DNA of 53,253 nt, from positions 1-53,253 of the forward strand of contig CAYPWW010000009.1 of assembly GCA_964414555.1 (NCBI GenBank). The letters are read 5' to 3'. The position numbers and the translations under genes are program-made. Positions 17,697-27,092 of the stretch are shown here, piece by piece. The DNA is from Litorimonas sp964414555. Lineage in GTDB: Bacteria; Pseudomonadota; Alphaproteobacteria; Caulobacterales; Maricaulaceae. How positions within the stretch are numbered: position 1 is the first letter of the stretch; every line of letters starts with the position of its first letter. The notes under the pieces are model-generated. The model saw only the letters and a program-made list of their open reading frames with translations. It was not told the DNA's origin and searched no databases.

Positions 17697-19640
17697 TTAG
17701 CCGAGATCATCCATGAGCTGGATGATCTTTCCCGCCCCGATCTGAGTGGCGTTAAAAGTCGCGACCACAGCCTGCGGAAGATTCAAAATATCTTCAGCCG
17801 CGACCTGAGCAATCACACCTGAATGATCAATCAGCACATAAAAGGCGGCCTCAGGTTTCAGCACGATTGTCGGCAAGCTGTTATGAGTTACGGCAATACG
17901 CTTGTCAGAAAACGGCGCCAGTACGGCCGCCCGATCACGTTCGGACACGCCGCGTAACGCGGCCTCGCTCAAGACCAAAAATTCGCGCTGTGGATGGGCA
18001 TAGGCCGCGGCCAGCATACCCAAAATAAAGGCCTCGCGCGAGAGCTCTTCCCAAATGGCAGCACTCCCCTCATGTGAAGCTGCCATCGCGTCTAACTTAG
18101 TTTTTAAGCCTTCCAAAGCCGACCTGTGCGTGGGGACAGCCTTCGCAAAAGCCTCTAGGGCTTCGGGAGCCGGCAACCCAAATGCACGGTAGCCGTCCGA
18201 CCCAGCGTAAGGCAGAAAAGTATGCACAATCGAAAGTCGCTGCTGCAAAGGCGTTTCGATTTCGCGAACGCCGAGCGTTTTCAGCGCTAGGACGATATCT
18301 AACCAGGCCATATCTAAGCCATTCGCAACGATGGAAATCAATGTGCCAGGCGTCCACCCCGCGATTGCATTGCCAGCATTTGGCGTGACGCTCTCGGTGC
18401 CTTTTTCAGGCAGGCGCCCATAACCCTCCATGACGGAAAGATAATTATCGAAGAATGGTTTGAATGAGACAATGGACACAAACCCGCCCAAGATACCGAC
18501 CAAGCCACCGAAGAAGAAACGCAGCGAGAAAACATATTGAATAGCTGTCGTCGTCGTCACGGCAGAAACGTTCATGGCGTAAAGCGCATACCCAAACAGA
18601 CCAGCAAAGAAGACAGCAAAGGTCAGCTGCGGCGCTAGATTTGACAAAAGGCCGATCCGAAGGCGATCGTAATAAGCCGTATCATACCGAAGGATATCTG
18701 GGTCGCTCATGCGTTGGTCTAGCTCAGACACGGTTACATCAGCAAAGTTCGGATTCAGCGACACAGCTGAAATAGCATCGCGAATTTTGGTTGCATTCGG
18801 GCCCGAAGCGATCATCATTTCGCGGGTGTCGACCAGGGTTTTGCCCATCACCACGACCTGCAACATCAGGGCGACAAAAATAAAAGCAACGCAAATTCCA
18901 GCCAGAACAATGTCCAGCACTGCGAGGGCGGCAAACCCAATCACTGCGATGATCGTTTGGTGGATGATATTATAAAGCATTAGGAGAGCCCGACCCAGAT
19001 ATCGGCACTCGCTATTGATGATCATGTGAACATTATCACTGCTGAGATAGCTGTCCGCTGAAGGGGACTGGGTGACGGTGCGGTAAAAGGATAGCAGACG
19101 CTTGGAGAGGATGGTTTGATATTCCAGCCCAATCCTCAGCATCATATTTCCCGCAATAAAATTAAAAATTGCTGACAGAGCATAAACGCTGAAAACTAAT
19201 GCTACGAGTGTCAACACATGCCCCAGCGTGGGTGGCCAGTCGAACACATAGTCTCGCCATTCGAATTTCCAGTCATTTCCGGCCAATGAAAAATAGCCTG
19301 CCACGATTCCAAACGCGCTGGCCTGCAAGAAAGTCGCCGCGAATTTTAGGGATGTCGGAATGACCGCCCGCGCAACAGCGGGTTTATCAGGGTCGCGAAG
19401 GAGCCAGCCCACAAGTGAAGAAAATTCGCGCAGATTTCGAGTGAAGGCTATCCCGATACCGCGAAACCCCTGCTCGGCTCGCAAGGCTGAAGCCGCATGA
19501 CTATGGTCGGTCAGGCGGGACTCTAGTCCGGGAGTAGCCGTGCGGGCCAAACGCATCAGGCCGTGGCGAAACCAACGCGGCAAGACTCGCCGCGCATGAA
19601 TGAACAAGAGCAGGTAGAAATGTGAGAGCGTGTGTTTCAT
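17697..19640 (-). CDS. ABC-exporter-like membrane protein with degenerate ATPase domain
   Basis: 647 residues. Residues about 95-400 look like a type I ABC exporter membrane domain: hydrophobic segments near 98-118, 140-165, 217-262 and 335-390, with the typical helix RLLSFYRTVTQSPSADSYLS (181-200) between. The C-terminal 220 residues follow the plan of a nucleotide-binding domain but the motifs are broken: the Walker A slot reads SIVANGLDMAWL (436-447) with no GxxGxGKS, the signature slot reads ELSREAF (531-537), and the Walker B slot reads FLVLSEAA (554-561), keeping Glu but with Ser for Asp; an H-loop-like His586 remains (AVTHN). The gene is intact. It follows wbpI and a glycosyltransferase on the same strand, so glycan export is the likely setting. 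ATP hydrolysis by this chain alone is unlikely. Confidence 0.7.
   Translation of the reverse strand: MKHTLSHFYLLLFIHARRVLPRWFRHGLMRLARTATPGLESRLTDHSHAASALRAEQGFRGIGIAFTRNLREFSSLVGWLLRDPDKPAVARAVIPTSLKFAATFLQASAFGIVAGYFSLAGNDWKFEWRDYVFDWPPTLGHVLTLVALVFSVYALSAIFNFIAGNMMLRIGLEYQTILSKRLLSFYRTVTQSPSADSYLSSDNVHMIINSECRYLGRALLMLYNIIHQTIIAVIGFAALAVLDIVLAGICVAFIFVALMLQVVVMGKTLVDTREMMIASGPNATKIRDAISAVSLNPNFADVTVSELDQRMSDPDILRYDTAYYDRLRIGLLSNLAPQLTFAVFFAGLFGYALYAMNVSAVTTTTAIQYVFSLRFFFGGLVGILGGFVSIVSFKPFFDNYLSVMEGYGRLPEKGTESVTPNAGNAIAGWTPGTLISIVANGLDMAWLDIVLALKTLGVREIETPLQQRLSIVHTFLPYAGSDGYRAFGLPAPEALEAFAKAVPTHRSALEGLKTKLDAMAASHEGSAAIWEELSREAFILGMLAAAYAHPQREFLVLSEAALRGVSERDRAAVLAPFSDKRIAVTHNSLPTIVLKPEAAFYVLIDHSGVIAQVAAEDILNLPQAVVATFNATQIGAGKIIQLMDDLG
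17704..17728. terminator. Perfect stem-loop at convergent gene ends
   Basis: AGATCATCCA and TGGATGATCT form a perfect ten-pair stem around TGAGC, 12 bases after the stop of the plus-strand glycosyltransferase and inside the last codons of the minus-strand ABC-like gene. Only TT follows on the plus strand, so it is a poor classical terminator but could stop or stabilise the plus-strand transcript. Confidence 0.4.
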
Positions 19641-19681
19641 CCTTGGGTCGCCATCAGGCCGGGAGCGGGCGCGCCGCGCGA

Positions 19682-21388
19682 CTAGGCCTCAATCATCCGC
19701 TTGCAGACCCGTTTTAGGTCCGCGAAATCCATCGAGGGGGCGGCTGGTATAACGCGCTCGGGATTAGAAAACAGAACCGCCTCGACACCATCGACGATAC
19801 TCTCCGCCGTATGATCGACAATTGTAACGGACTCAATGACTTCAGGATCGTGATACCAGGCCGCCGAACCCGAATAACAAAGGGATGAGACACCATAGGC
19901 CGCAGCATCACGCACGATCGATGAGTATCGATTCACAACGAGATCCATGTGCGGCAACACCGCAGGGATCGAAAGGCGCGTTGCATCCAAAACTGCGACT
20001 CCCAGCGTTTCCATCTCCGCCTGTCGTTTTTCTAATGCGCCCTCTGTCTTGGCTTCGCCGGGGTGCAACCGCAAGAATACGTTCACGCGCTTTCCTAGCC
20101 GCTCGACAAGGTCAGGCACCCAATCCAAAGACTCGTTTGTGTAGGTCGCAATGAGGACGTTTTTCTCCCCAGGAGTGCGCGCAAAAGCCTCTTCTGCGGC
20201 TCTTGCTTGTGCATCAAAAGCGGTCACGACTTCCATGTGACGTGCGCGATTAATCAATGGCAATTCCGGATTGCCGGACAAGATAATTGACTCCGTCAAT
20301 TTCCAGCTGTGCCCGATATTGACGACACGGTCGCCATAGTTCGGTAGGTGTGAGCGAATGTAATCGCTCTCCTCACGGGTCCAGCAAAGGAAATGCGTCG
20401 GAATCGAATTATACCCTTCCGCCGGCGCGTTGGGATAAGAATAAGATTCATGCCCTTTCCCGGACACGCCATGTTGCACATCAAATAACGGAATGCCCAA
20501 CTCACGACAGGCCAGCGATAAACCAAAACCTGCGATACCGTAATAGCAGTAAATGCCGACAGCTTTGTAATTATGCAGTCGCAAATAATCGCGAAACACC
20601 TGATAGATCGATAGCGATTGGTAGATGACATTTGAAATAATCTGGCGCGTTGTGATTGACTCGATGTCGAAGATTTTACGGATCTCGCCCAGCAGGCCAT
20701 CAAAGCCCTCTAGCTGACCAAAATCGATGGCCGCACGATTAGAATAGCTTGTCCGGGCGGCATCAAACTCGTTCTTAAAGCCATATGTCCCGCCTAAAAG
20801 CGCGGTTTGTACGCTGGGATGATCCCGTGGTACATCGGTCAGAAACGTCGCCGTGCGCAAGCCACTATCCTCGAATGCGAGCCGTATGGCATCCAAGTGA
20901 TTCTGTACGACCATGTCCCCGATTTTATACCCGTTGATATTCGCCGCGATCATTAGAACGTCGGAGCGCGTATTGGGCCAAGATTTTGCCATCCGCCCAA
21001 ACCCAACCGATTTCAACTTATCCCGAAACGCGCCCAGCTTGCGGCGACGCTCGTCTAAAGAAACAGAGGCCTTTAGAACACCGTTAAAGCTAGACAAAGC
21101 GCTATCGGGTCGGGCGCGCGTGGCCGGATCGATCAATACACGACGCCCAGTTTCGGTATGAAAGTAATTCGCCGCGCGCAATAAGAGGCATGACTTTATA
21201 ATAGGCCAGATATCCATACCGTTGAACAAGTCGGTGTTGGCCAGCGTGTCCACGCTCCACGTTTCGACTGGGTAGCGTTGCGGTGCAGTATCAATACAAG
21301 TGTATAGCTGCTTCCAGACCTCAATGGAGGGACGGTGTGGAACCACAGGCGCAGGCGGCGAAACAGTGTCCAGGACCTTGGTTGTCAT
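19682..21388 (-). CDS. Probable GT-B glycosyltransferase of the surface-glycan locus
   Basis: 568-residue soluble protein I cannot assign to a named enzyme. After an N-terminal region of about 140 residues it has a Rossmann-like start (RSDVLMIAANINGYKIGDMVVQN, 141-163), then YCYYGIAGFGLSLACRELGIPLFDVQHGV (DVQHG at 303-307), and in the C-terminal half VLIATYTNESL, VNVFLRLHPGE and VVNRYSSIVRDAAAYG. The QHG, LHPGE and S-S-I-x-R-D-A-A elements recall GT-B proteins of the capsule and CDP-glycerol transferase type. Its ATG overlaps the wbpI stop by four bases, so it is cotranscribed with wbpI and the ABC-like gene. Donor and acceptor unknown. Confidence 0.6.
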   Translation of the reverse strand: MTTKVLDTVSPPAPVVPHRPSIEVWKQLYTCIDTAPQRYPVETWSVDTLANTDLFNGMDIWPIIKSCLLLRAANYFHTETGRRVLIDPATRARPDSALSSFNGVLKASVSLDERRRKLGAFRDKLKSVGFGRMAKSWPNTRSDVLMIAANINGYKIGDMVVQNHLDAIRLAFEDSGLRTATFLTDVPRDHPSVQTALLGGTYGFKNEFDAARTSYSNRAAIDFGQLEGFDGLLGEIRKIFDIESITTRQIISNVIYQSLSIYQVFRDYLRLHNYKAVGIYCYYGIAGFGLSLACRELGIPLFDVQHGVSGKGHESYSYPNAPAEGYNSIPTHFLCWTREESDYIRSHLPNYGDRVVNIGHSWKLTESIILSGNPELPLINRARHMEVVTAFDAQARAAEEAFARTPGEKNVLIATYTNESLDWVPDLVERLGKRVNVFLRLHPGEAKTEGALEKRQAEMETLGVAVLDATRLSIPAVLPHMDLVVNRYSSIVRDAAAYGVSSLCYSGSAAWYHDPEVIESVTIVDHTAESIVDGVEAVLFSNPERVIPAAPSMDFADLKRVCKRMIEA

Positions 21389-22437
21389 TTTGCGTCCGCC
21401 ATGTTCAGATGGTTGCGTATCAATTCTAGTATTTTCTGGCCGGTGTCGCCCTCACCATATTCCGTAATCGGTTTGCGCGCTTTGTAGTCCGGCGTCGTCC
21501 ACAACCGGTTCCATCCGTTTTCAATCAGCTCAATCCACTCTGTCTCGTCGCGGAGAGTGATGCAAGGCACGCGGTGGAAGAAGGCCTCCTTTTGCAGACC
21601 ACCTGAGTCCGTCAGCACCATCTCCGACGCTGCCAACAGGTGCTGCATCGCATTATACCCCAGCGGCGCAACCGTCCGGATCTCGCCCAAGTTAATGTTC
21701 AGCGCTTTGATAGCATTTGCCGTGCGCGGGTGTAGTGGCAATATGACGTCATAAGTCTGCGTCATTTCGCGGATCATCTCAAAGATCGCCGCCATGCGTT
21801 TGGGGTCATCCGTATTCTCGGCCCGGTGTATCGTGCAGGCGGCGATCGGCTTGCCATTACCAATACCCAGGTCTAGCGGCATATCAGCGTATTCAACTTG
21901 GAAATGCTTGACGGCATCGAACATGATATCGCCGACGCTATGAACACCATCCGTAATGCCTTCGGTCTCCAAATTTTTCACACTAACGTCAGTCGAACAA
22001 AACAACAGATCGCTCAAATGGTCGGTTACAATCCGGTTCAGTTCCTCGGGCATAGCCTTATTGAAACTGCGCAGCCCAGCTTCGACGTGAAAAACGGGAA
22101 TATGCAATTTTGCAGCCGCTAAAGCACCCGCCAGTGTAGAGTCTGTATCGCCATAGACCAGGCAAGCCGAGGGCTTGAGATCCATCAGGACACCTTCGAT
22201 CTGCTCTAACATTTGTCCCGTCATGGCGCCATGCGTGCGCTTGTCTTGATTAAAAGAATGCTCAGGGGGGCGCATGCCCAACTCGTCGAAAAAGATTTTC
22301 GACATGTTATCATCATAATGCTGTCCGGTATGAACAAGGACCTCATGAAAGTCCTCAGACGCTTCGAACAAACGGCGCAACACTGCGGCCTTAATGAACT
22401 GTGGGCGCGCACCAACAACGGTGAGAAGAGTGTGCAT
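21385..22437 (-). CDS. wbpI: Non-hydrolysing UDP-sugar 2-epimerase, WbpI/WecB-like
   Basis: Epimerises C2 of a UDP-2-acetamido sugar through a 2-acetamidoglucal intermediate. 350 residues with family motifs VVGARPQFIKAAVL (7-20), VYGDTDSTLAGALAA, FHVEAGLRSFNKAMPEELNRIVTDHLSD, TIHRAEN and LTDSGGLQKEA. WecB (UDP-GlcNAc to UDP-ManNAc) and WbpI (UDP-GlcNAc3NAcA to UDP-ManNAc3NAcA) are hard to tell apart by motif; the presence of WbpA, B, D and E homologs in the window favours WbpI, giving the manno-configured diacetamido uronic acid. First gene of wbpI, glycosyltransferase, ABC-like protein. Confidence 0.8.
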   Translation of the reverse strand: MHTLLTVVGARPQFIKAAVLRRLFEASEDFHEVLVHTGQHYDDNMSKIFFDELGMRPPEHSFNQDKRTHGAMTGQMLEQIEGVLMDLKPSACLVYGDTDSTLAGALAAAKLHIPVFHVEAGLRSFNKAMPEELNRIVTDHLSDLLFCSTDVSVKNLETEGITDGVHSVGDIMFDAVKHFQVEYADMPLDLGIGNGKPIAACTIHRAENTDDPKRMAAIFEMIREMTQTYDVILPLHPRTANAIKALNINLGEIRTVAPLGYNAMQHLLAASEMVLTDSGGLQKEAFFHRVPCITLRDETEWIELIENGWNRLWTTPDYKARKPITEYGEGDTGQKILELIRNHLNMADAK

Positions 22438-22673
22438 AAGCTAAATCCTGGCCGTCTGTTAATTTCGAGGGCGATGAAAATTTTATCGCACGAGACGCAA
22501 GCCCTGTGCCGGATCTGCGCTTAATCCAAGGACCGTGAGGTTAAAAGGAAAAACCGCCGTCAGACGCGGCATGTGCTGACCATTGAGAGGGGTTGGACCT
22601 GGCCGAGCTCTGTGCTTTGAAGCGGGAGCGCATGATTTTTTTAATGAAAGCAAAAAAGAAGAGGGGGAGGGCG

Positions 22674-23879
22674 ATGTTGGATAGACTGCGATCACGCGCG
22701 ACGTCTCTGGCTGTGATGGCCGGCTGGTCTTTCCGTTTCGGGCCCCCGCGCGCGTGGGCCATGTGGCGCGAATTCCGCACACTCTCACGTGAAGGGTTCA
22801 ACCCAACTTATTATCAGCGGGAAGTTTTCGACCTGCAAGGCCTGCACCCGATCGTGCATTTTCTGGATCGAGGTCGCGCCGCTGGTGTGTTGCCCGTTCC
22901 GCCCAAACCCGCGCCGTCATCCACGCCGTCACTAAGCGCGTCGCCGCGCGCACGCGCACGCGCCTTTCGCCCGCCAACCCACTCGGTTGCCCTTCCACAA
23001 GCCGCCCCGCATGTCAGTGTCATCATGGCCTGCTGGAATGCCCGCGAAACGGTCGGCGCGGCGATCCGCTCTGTACTGAATCAGACCCATGCGGAGCTAC
23101 GTCTGATCGTCGTGGATGACGGCAGCACGGACAGCTCGCCCGATCTGATCCGCGCAAATTTCGCCTCAGATTTGGCGAGCGGACGGCTCCTGCTATTAGA
23201 GCCGGGTCGGGCTGGCGTATCCGCAGCGCGCAATGCGGGGTTGGCTTTTGTTTTTAAGGAAGGGGCAGCACCCAGCTGGGTCGCCTATCTGGACAGCGAT
23301 AATGTCTGGGCGGAGGATCACCTAAAAATACATCTAGCGGCTTTACAGACAAACGGCAAAAGCTGGTCTTACGGCGCCATGACCGGGGTACGAGCCGATG
23401 GATCACGCATTGAGATGCCTGCGCGGGCCTATGACCGATTTGCCCTGTTACAGGAAAATTGGATCGATCTGAATGCGCTGGTCCATCATAGTGATATGAT
23501 CGCTCTCGTCGGAGGGTTCGACACCCGACTGCGGCGATTGGTGGACTATGATCTGGCACTACGATTAGGTCGTCTCGGCCCGCCCATCGTCGTGTCACAC
23601 GCAACCGTCGACTATAGGCTATCATCGGATTCAATTTCTACGCGCGAGGCATTCCTCCCCGCGCGCCAGGGGGTGCGCCGCAACCACCTAGCGGAACGGA
23701 TATCCTGGGGACTGGAAGTGCGCGAGGTCACCGCGAGGGACCTGCCCATTGTTACCTCGCTTGCTGACCTACCCGAAACACCGCCCCCAAATATCAGTCA
23801 TTATATCCTGACCGCCCCACCGCCTGAGCTACCCACAGCTGAAAGCTTGGCAGGGCTGGCCCGATGTCTGATCGTTTGA
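22674..23879 (+). CDS. Family 2 glycosyltransferase with N-terminal accessory segment
   Basis: I choose the ATG at 22674 because a purine-rich AGAGGGGGAGGG lies just before it; upstream ATGs at 22632 and 22644 also fit the frame. 401 residues. Residues 42-71 (FNPTYYQREVFDLQGLHPIVHFLDRGRAAG) form the short 'NPxxY ... HPxxHFLxxG' module often found attached to surface-glycan transferases. A Pro/Ser/Arg-rich linker (75-108) leads to the GT-A domain: VSVIMACWNARETVGAAIRSVLNQT, VVDDGSTDSS (147-156) and the metal-binding DSD (207-209). Donor unknown. The 236 bases between it and wbpI are a divergent promoter region without a clear promoter. Confidence 0.82.
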   Translation: MLDRLRSRATSLAVMAGWSFRFGPPRAWAMWREFRTLSREGFNPTYYQREVFDLQGLHPIVHFLDRGRAAGVLPVPPKPAPSSTPSLSASPRARARAFRPPTHSVALPQAAPHVSVIMACWNARETVGAAIRSVLNQTHAELRLIVVDDGSTDSSPDLIRANFASDLASGRLLLLEPGRAGVSAARNAGLAFVFKEGAAPSWVAYLDSDNVWAEDHLKIHLAALQTNGKSWSYGAMTGVRADGSRIEMPARAYDRFALLQENWIDLNALVHHSDMIALVGGFDTRLRRLVDYDLALRLGRLGPPIVVSHATVDYRLSSDSISTREAFLPARQGVRRNHLAERISWGLEVREVTARDLPIVTSLADLPETPPPNISHYILTAPPPELPTAESLAGLARCLIV

Positions 23880-23976
23880 TCACCCCGACCACTCCCCGCC
23901 GCAATACCCACTGGATTGGACTTCTCGGGCCTGCTACTGCGCGTCTGAAACGCTCGTTGTCGGGAATAAAGCCAGT

Positions 23977-25167
23977 ATGAAATGTGCCGTCGTCACAACC
24001 AGCCGCGCTGATTACGGCTTGCTGAAATGGCTGGTCGCAGAACTGAAGACTTCGCTCACGCTGACCTGTCAACTGGTCGTATCCGGGACGCATCTCCAAG
24101 ACGCGCATGGAATGACAGTCCGCGAGATCGAGGCCGATGGCAACGCGATTAGCGCTCGCGTTCTTATGGACATGGGTGCCGGTCAAGACACTCAGGTCGC
24201 CCAATCTATGGCCGAGGGTCTGTCCGGTTTTGCGACCGCCTTCGAGGCACTACAGCCAGATATCGTGATCCTTCTGGGAGACCGCTACGAAGTCTATGCC
24301 GCGATGTCGACCGCGACCGTTATGCGCTTGCCCGTTGCGCATTTGTGCGGCGGCGATGTGACCGAAGGGGCCTATGACGAGGTCTTCCGCCACGCCATAT
24401 CCAAAGCGGCCTCTTTGCATTTTCCGTCCAATCCAGAGTCTGCCATACGCCTGCAACAACTCGGCGAGCCCGCCGAGCGCATCCATATGGTCGGCAGCAC
24501 AGGTCTAGACAGCCTGCACCACATGGAATGGCTGGACCGAGACACCTTGTTCGAGCGGCTGAATTTCACACCTCAGGCGCGCAACATCGTGGTGACGCAC
24601 CATCCTGTGACCCGTGAAAAAGGCGGTGCGGCCGGAGAGATCACGCAGGTCCTGGCGGGCTTGGACAGTTTCGGCCCCGATTTGGGTATTATCTTCACCG
24701 GCGTAAATGCCGACTCCGAAGGCGACGTTATCCAAAGCGCGATTGTGAAATTCTGCGCGGACCGCCCAAACGCACAAAGTTATGCGTCACTGGGCCAAAA
24801 TCTTTATCTCCAGACTGTTCGCCAGGCCGATGCGGTCGTCGGTAACTCCTCCAGCGGCCTTTACGAAGTTCCGTCCCTGCGCGTGCCAACTGTCAATATC
24901 GGCAATCGTCAAGCCGGGCGACTTCAGGCGAGCTCTGTTTTCAATACACCCGCTGACGCCGGCTCTATTGCCGAAACCTTGGCGTGCGCCTTTGCGGCGG
25001 ATGTATCACAGGTTACCAATCCTTATGGGGATGGTCATAGCAGCGCGCGGATTGTGCGCGTGCTAGAGGCGCAAACAGACGCGCGGGCTCTCTTGCAAAA
25101 GTCTTTCGTCGACCGCGACTTCACGCCTGATGCCATGCCGACAACGGGGCTGGAGATTTTCGCATGA
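23977..25167 (+). CDS. legG: Hydrolysing UDP-sugar 2-epimerase, LegG/NeuC-like
   Basis: Releases UDP and inverts C2, giving a free mannosamine-type sugar: ManNAc in the NeuC branch or 2,4-diacetamido-2,4,6-trideoxymannose in the LegG branch. 396 residues: TTSRADYGLLKWLV near the start, VILLGDRYEVYAAM, HLCGGDVTEGAYDEVFRHAISKAASLHF, VVTHHP and the UDP-binding GNSSSGLYEVP. The neighbouring aminotransferase and dehydratase genes make the 4-amino LegG substrate more likely than plain UDP-GlcNAc. Its stop overlaps the start of the next gene (ATGA). It opens the nonulosonate operon. Confidence 0.85.
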   Translation: MKCAVVTTSRADYGLLKWLVAELKTSLTLTCQLVVSGTHLQDAHGMTVREIEADGNAISARVLMDMGAGQDTQVAQSMAEGLSGFATAFEALQPDIVILLGDRYEVYAAMSTATVMRLPVAHLCGGDVTEGAYDEVFRHAISKAASLHFPSNPESAIRLQQLGEPAERIHMVGSTGLDSLHHMEWLDRDTLFERLNFTPQARNIVVTHHPVTREKGGAAGEITQVLAGLDSFGPDLGIIFTGVNADSEGDVIQSAIVKFCADRPNAQSYASLGQNLYLQTVRQADAVVGNSSSGLYEVPSLRVPTVNIGNRQAGRLQASSVFNTPADAGSIAETLACAFAADVSQVTNPYGDGHSSARIVRVLEAQTDARALLQKSFVDRDFTPDAMPTTGLEIFA

Positions 25168-25907
25168 CTTGTATCTGCATCATTGGCGTGCGCGCAGGAT
25201 CGAAAGCTGTTCCCGGCAAGAATATTCGTGACTTTGCGGGGAAGCCCTTGCTTGCCCACACGATCGAACAAGCGCGCGATAGCGGGTGTTTCGACGAGAT
25301 TTGCGTTAGCTCTGACTCTCAAGCCTATCTTGATATCGCCGCCCGCTACGGCGCGACGCAGACGGTATTGCGACCGGCAGAATTAGCCAGCGACACTGCC
25401 GGCAAACTCCCCGCCGTCATCCATGGCGTGGAAACGGTGGAGGCCCGGCTGGGTGTGCGCTATGAGGTCGTCGTGGATTTACAAGTTACCACGCCTCTGC
25501 GTTTGCCAAAGGATATTCGCGGCGCGATCGATCTGTTTCGTGCTACGCCGGGCCTTGTGAATGTATTTAGTGTCCAACCTGCCCATTCCTCGCCCTATTT
25601 TACCTTGGTCGAGCGCGGCTCAGATGGCGCACCACAGCTGAGCAAAACAGCCGTTAGTCCCGATGGAGAGGCTATACTGTCCCGACAAGTTGCGCCAGAC
25701 TGTTATGACATGAATGGCGCGGTTTATGTCTGGGAGAGGGATGGTTTGGCCGTAGCAACCGAGGTCGTGCACGCCCGCTCAGACATTTATATCATGCCAC
25801 AACACCGCTCTCTGGATATCGATACCGAGTTCGATTTTCTTTTGGCAGAACACGCTTTTGGTACGATCGATCGCGATAGCGGCGCGCCCCTTGCCCCCCC
25901 TGAATAG
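25164..25907 (+). CDS. legF: CMP-nonulosonate cytidylyltransferase, LegF/NeuA-like
   Basis: Activates a nine-carbon nonulosonic acid with CTP to the CMP-sugar. 247 residues, a single catalytic domain. The N-terminal nucleotide-binding motif reads IGVRAGSKAVPGKNIRDFAGKPLL (family RxGSKxxxxKN), with LRPAELASDTAGKLPAVIHG and LQVTTPLRLPKDIRGAIDLF following. It is translationally coupled to the 2-epimerase upstream. LegF rather than NeuA is inferred from the pathway context; the sequence alone says CMP-nonulosonate synthetase. Confidence 0.87.
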   Translation: MTCICIIGVRAGSKAVPGKNIRDFAGKPLLAHTIEQARDSGCFDEICVSSDSQAYLDIAARYGATQTVLRPAELASDTAGKLPAVIHGVETVEARLGVRYEVVVDLQVTTPLRLPKDIRGAIDLFRATPGLVNVFSVQPAHSSPYFTLVERGSDGAPQLSKTAVSPDGEAILSRQVAPDCYDMNGAVYVWERDGLAVATEVVHARSDIYIMPQHRSLDIDTEFDFLLAEHAFGTIDRDSGAPLAPPE

Positions 25908-25915
25908 GACTCATC

Positions 25916-26980
25916 ATGCCACAGCCTCTACAGGGGGAATTGCTCTCCGCCCTCTTTCTTAAACCGACAGACACGATCCATCGCGCATTGAGCGTCATGT
26001 CAGAAACCAGCGCTCAGATCGCGCTGGTCCTTGAGCCAGATACGCGCGCCCTGATCGCGATGGTAACAGACGGCGATATTCGCCGCGCCTTATTAAAAAA
26101 CGCGAGCCTGAAGGACAGTGTCGAGAGCGTGATGAATCGGGAGTTTTCATCCGTAAAAACGCAAGACATGCCCAATACGAATCCCGTCGCCTTACTGAGG
26201 GCCAAAGGCATCCGCCATTTGCCGGAGGTCGACACAGACGGTCGCGTAATAGCCCTTCACACGACGTTCCCCGTGGCTGGCGCTACCAAGCAGAATATAC
26301 CCGTCGTCATCATGGCAGGTGGATTGGGCAGTCGCCTGCGTCCGCTAACCGATGATTGTCCAAAGCCACTACTCGAACTTGGCGGCAAGCCGATCCTAGA
26401 GCGTATCTTGCTGAGCCTCATCACACAGGGCTTTCGGACATTTTATTTCAGCGTCAATTATCGCGCCAATATGATCGAAGACTATTTTGGAAATGGCGCG
26501 AAATGGGGCGCAGATATTCACTATCTCCATGAGACGAAAAAGCTGGGAACAGCGGGGGCTCTGGGTGAGATCACGGGCGACTTGGAAACGCCGTTTATCG
26601 TCCAGAACGGCGACCTCATTACCGATTTCGCCTATGCCGACCTCATTGAAACCCACAAATCTAAGGGCGCCGTTGCGACCATGGGCCTGCGTAACATCTA
26701 TACGCAGATCGAATTTGGCGTCGTCGAGAGCCAGGACGGGGCCATCCAGACCATCACCGAAAAACCGACCTTAGAGCATCAGGTCAATGCAGGAATCTAC
26801 TGCCTGTCGCCTTCCGTTCTGTCGCGCGTCAAGCGCGGACGCTATTTAGACATGCCGACCCTATTTATGGATTTAATTGAGGACAATGAGCCCTGCGCAG
26901 GCTTCACTATTCCTGGCACTTGGCTAGATATCGGAACACTACCAGAGCTTGAACGCGCCCGCGCGCGCTTCGAGAGCTAG
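25916..26980 (+). CDS. ptmE: CBS-domain nucleotidyltransferase, PtmE-like
   Basis: 354 residues: two CBS repeats (about 15-65 and 70-120), then a sugar-1-phosphate nucleotidyltransferase domain with VVIMAGGLGSRLRPLTDDCPKPLLELGGKPIL and QNGDLITDF. In Campylobacter PtmE is a glucosamine-1-phosphate guanylyltransferase that feeds legionaminic acid synthesis through GDP sugars; this fusion of CBS and transferase domains is typical of legionaminate loci. This is the main reason to prefer legionaminic over sialic acid. It starts eight bases after legF. Confidence 0.82.
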   Translation: MPQPLQGELLSALFLKPTDTIHRALSVMSETSAQIALVLEPDTRALIAMVTDGDIRRALLKNASLKDSVESVMNREFSSVKTQDMPNTNPVALLRAKGIRHLPEVDTDGRVIALHTTFPVAGATKQNIPVVIMAGGLGSRLRPLTDDCPKPLLELGGKPILERILLSLITQGFRTFYFSVNYRANMIEDYFGNGAKWGADIHYLHETKKLGTAGALGEITGDLETPFIVQNGDLITDFAYADLIETHKSKGAVATMGLRNIYTQIEFGVVESQDGAIQTITEKPTLEHQVNAGIYCLSPSVLSRVKRGRYLDMPTLFMDLIEDNEPCAGFTIPGTWLDIGTLPELERARARFES

Positions 26981-27092
26981 ACTGGGAATATCAGCGCACG
27001 CGTGTTGAACTGCGTGCGGTCTATGGTATGAGGCCACCAAAGATTTGGTCCGATGTATCAGCTCCGTTCAACCCTTGCCCAGAGATAACTTC

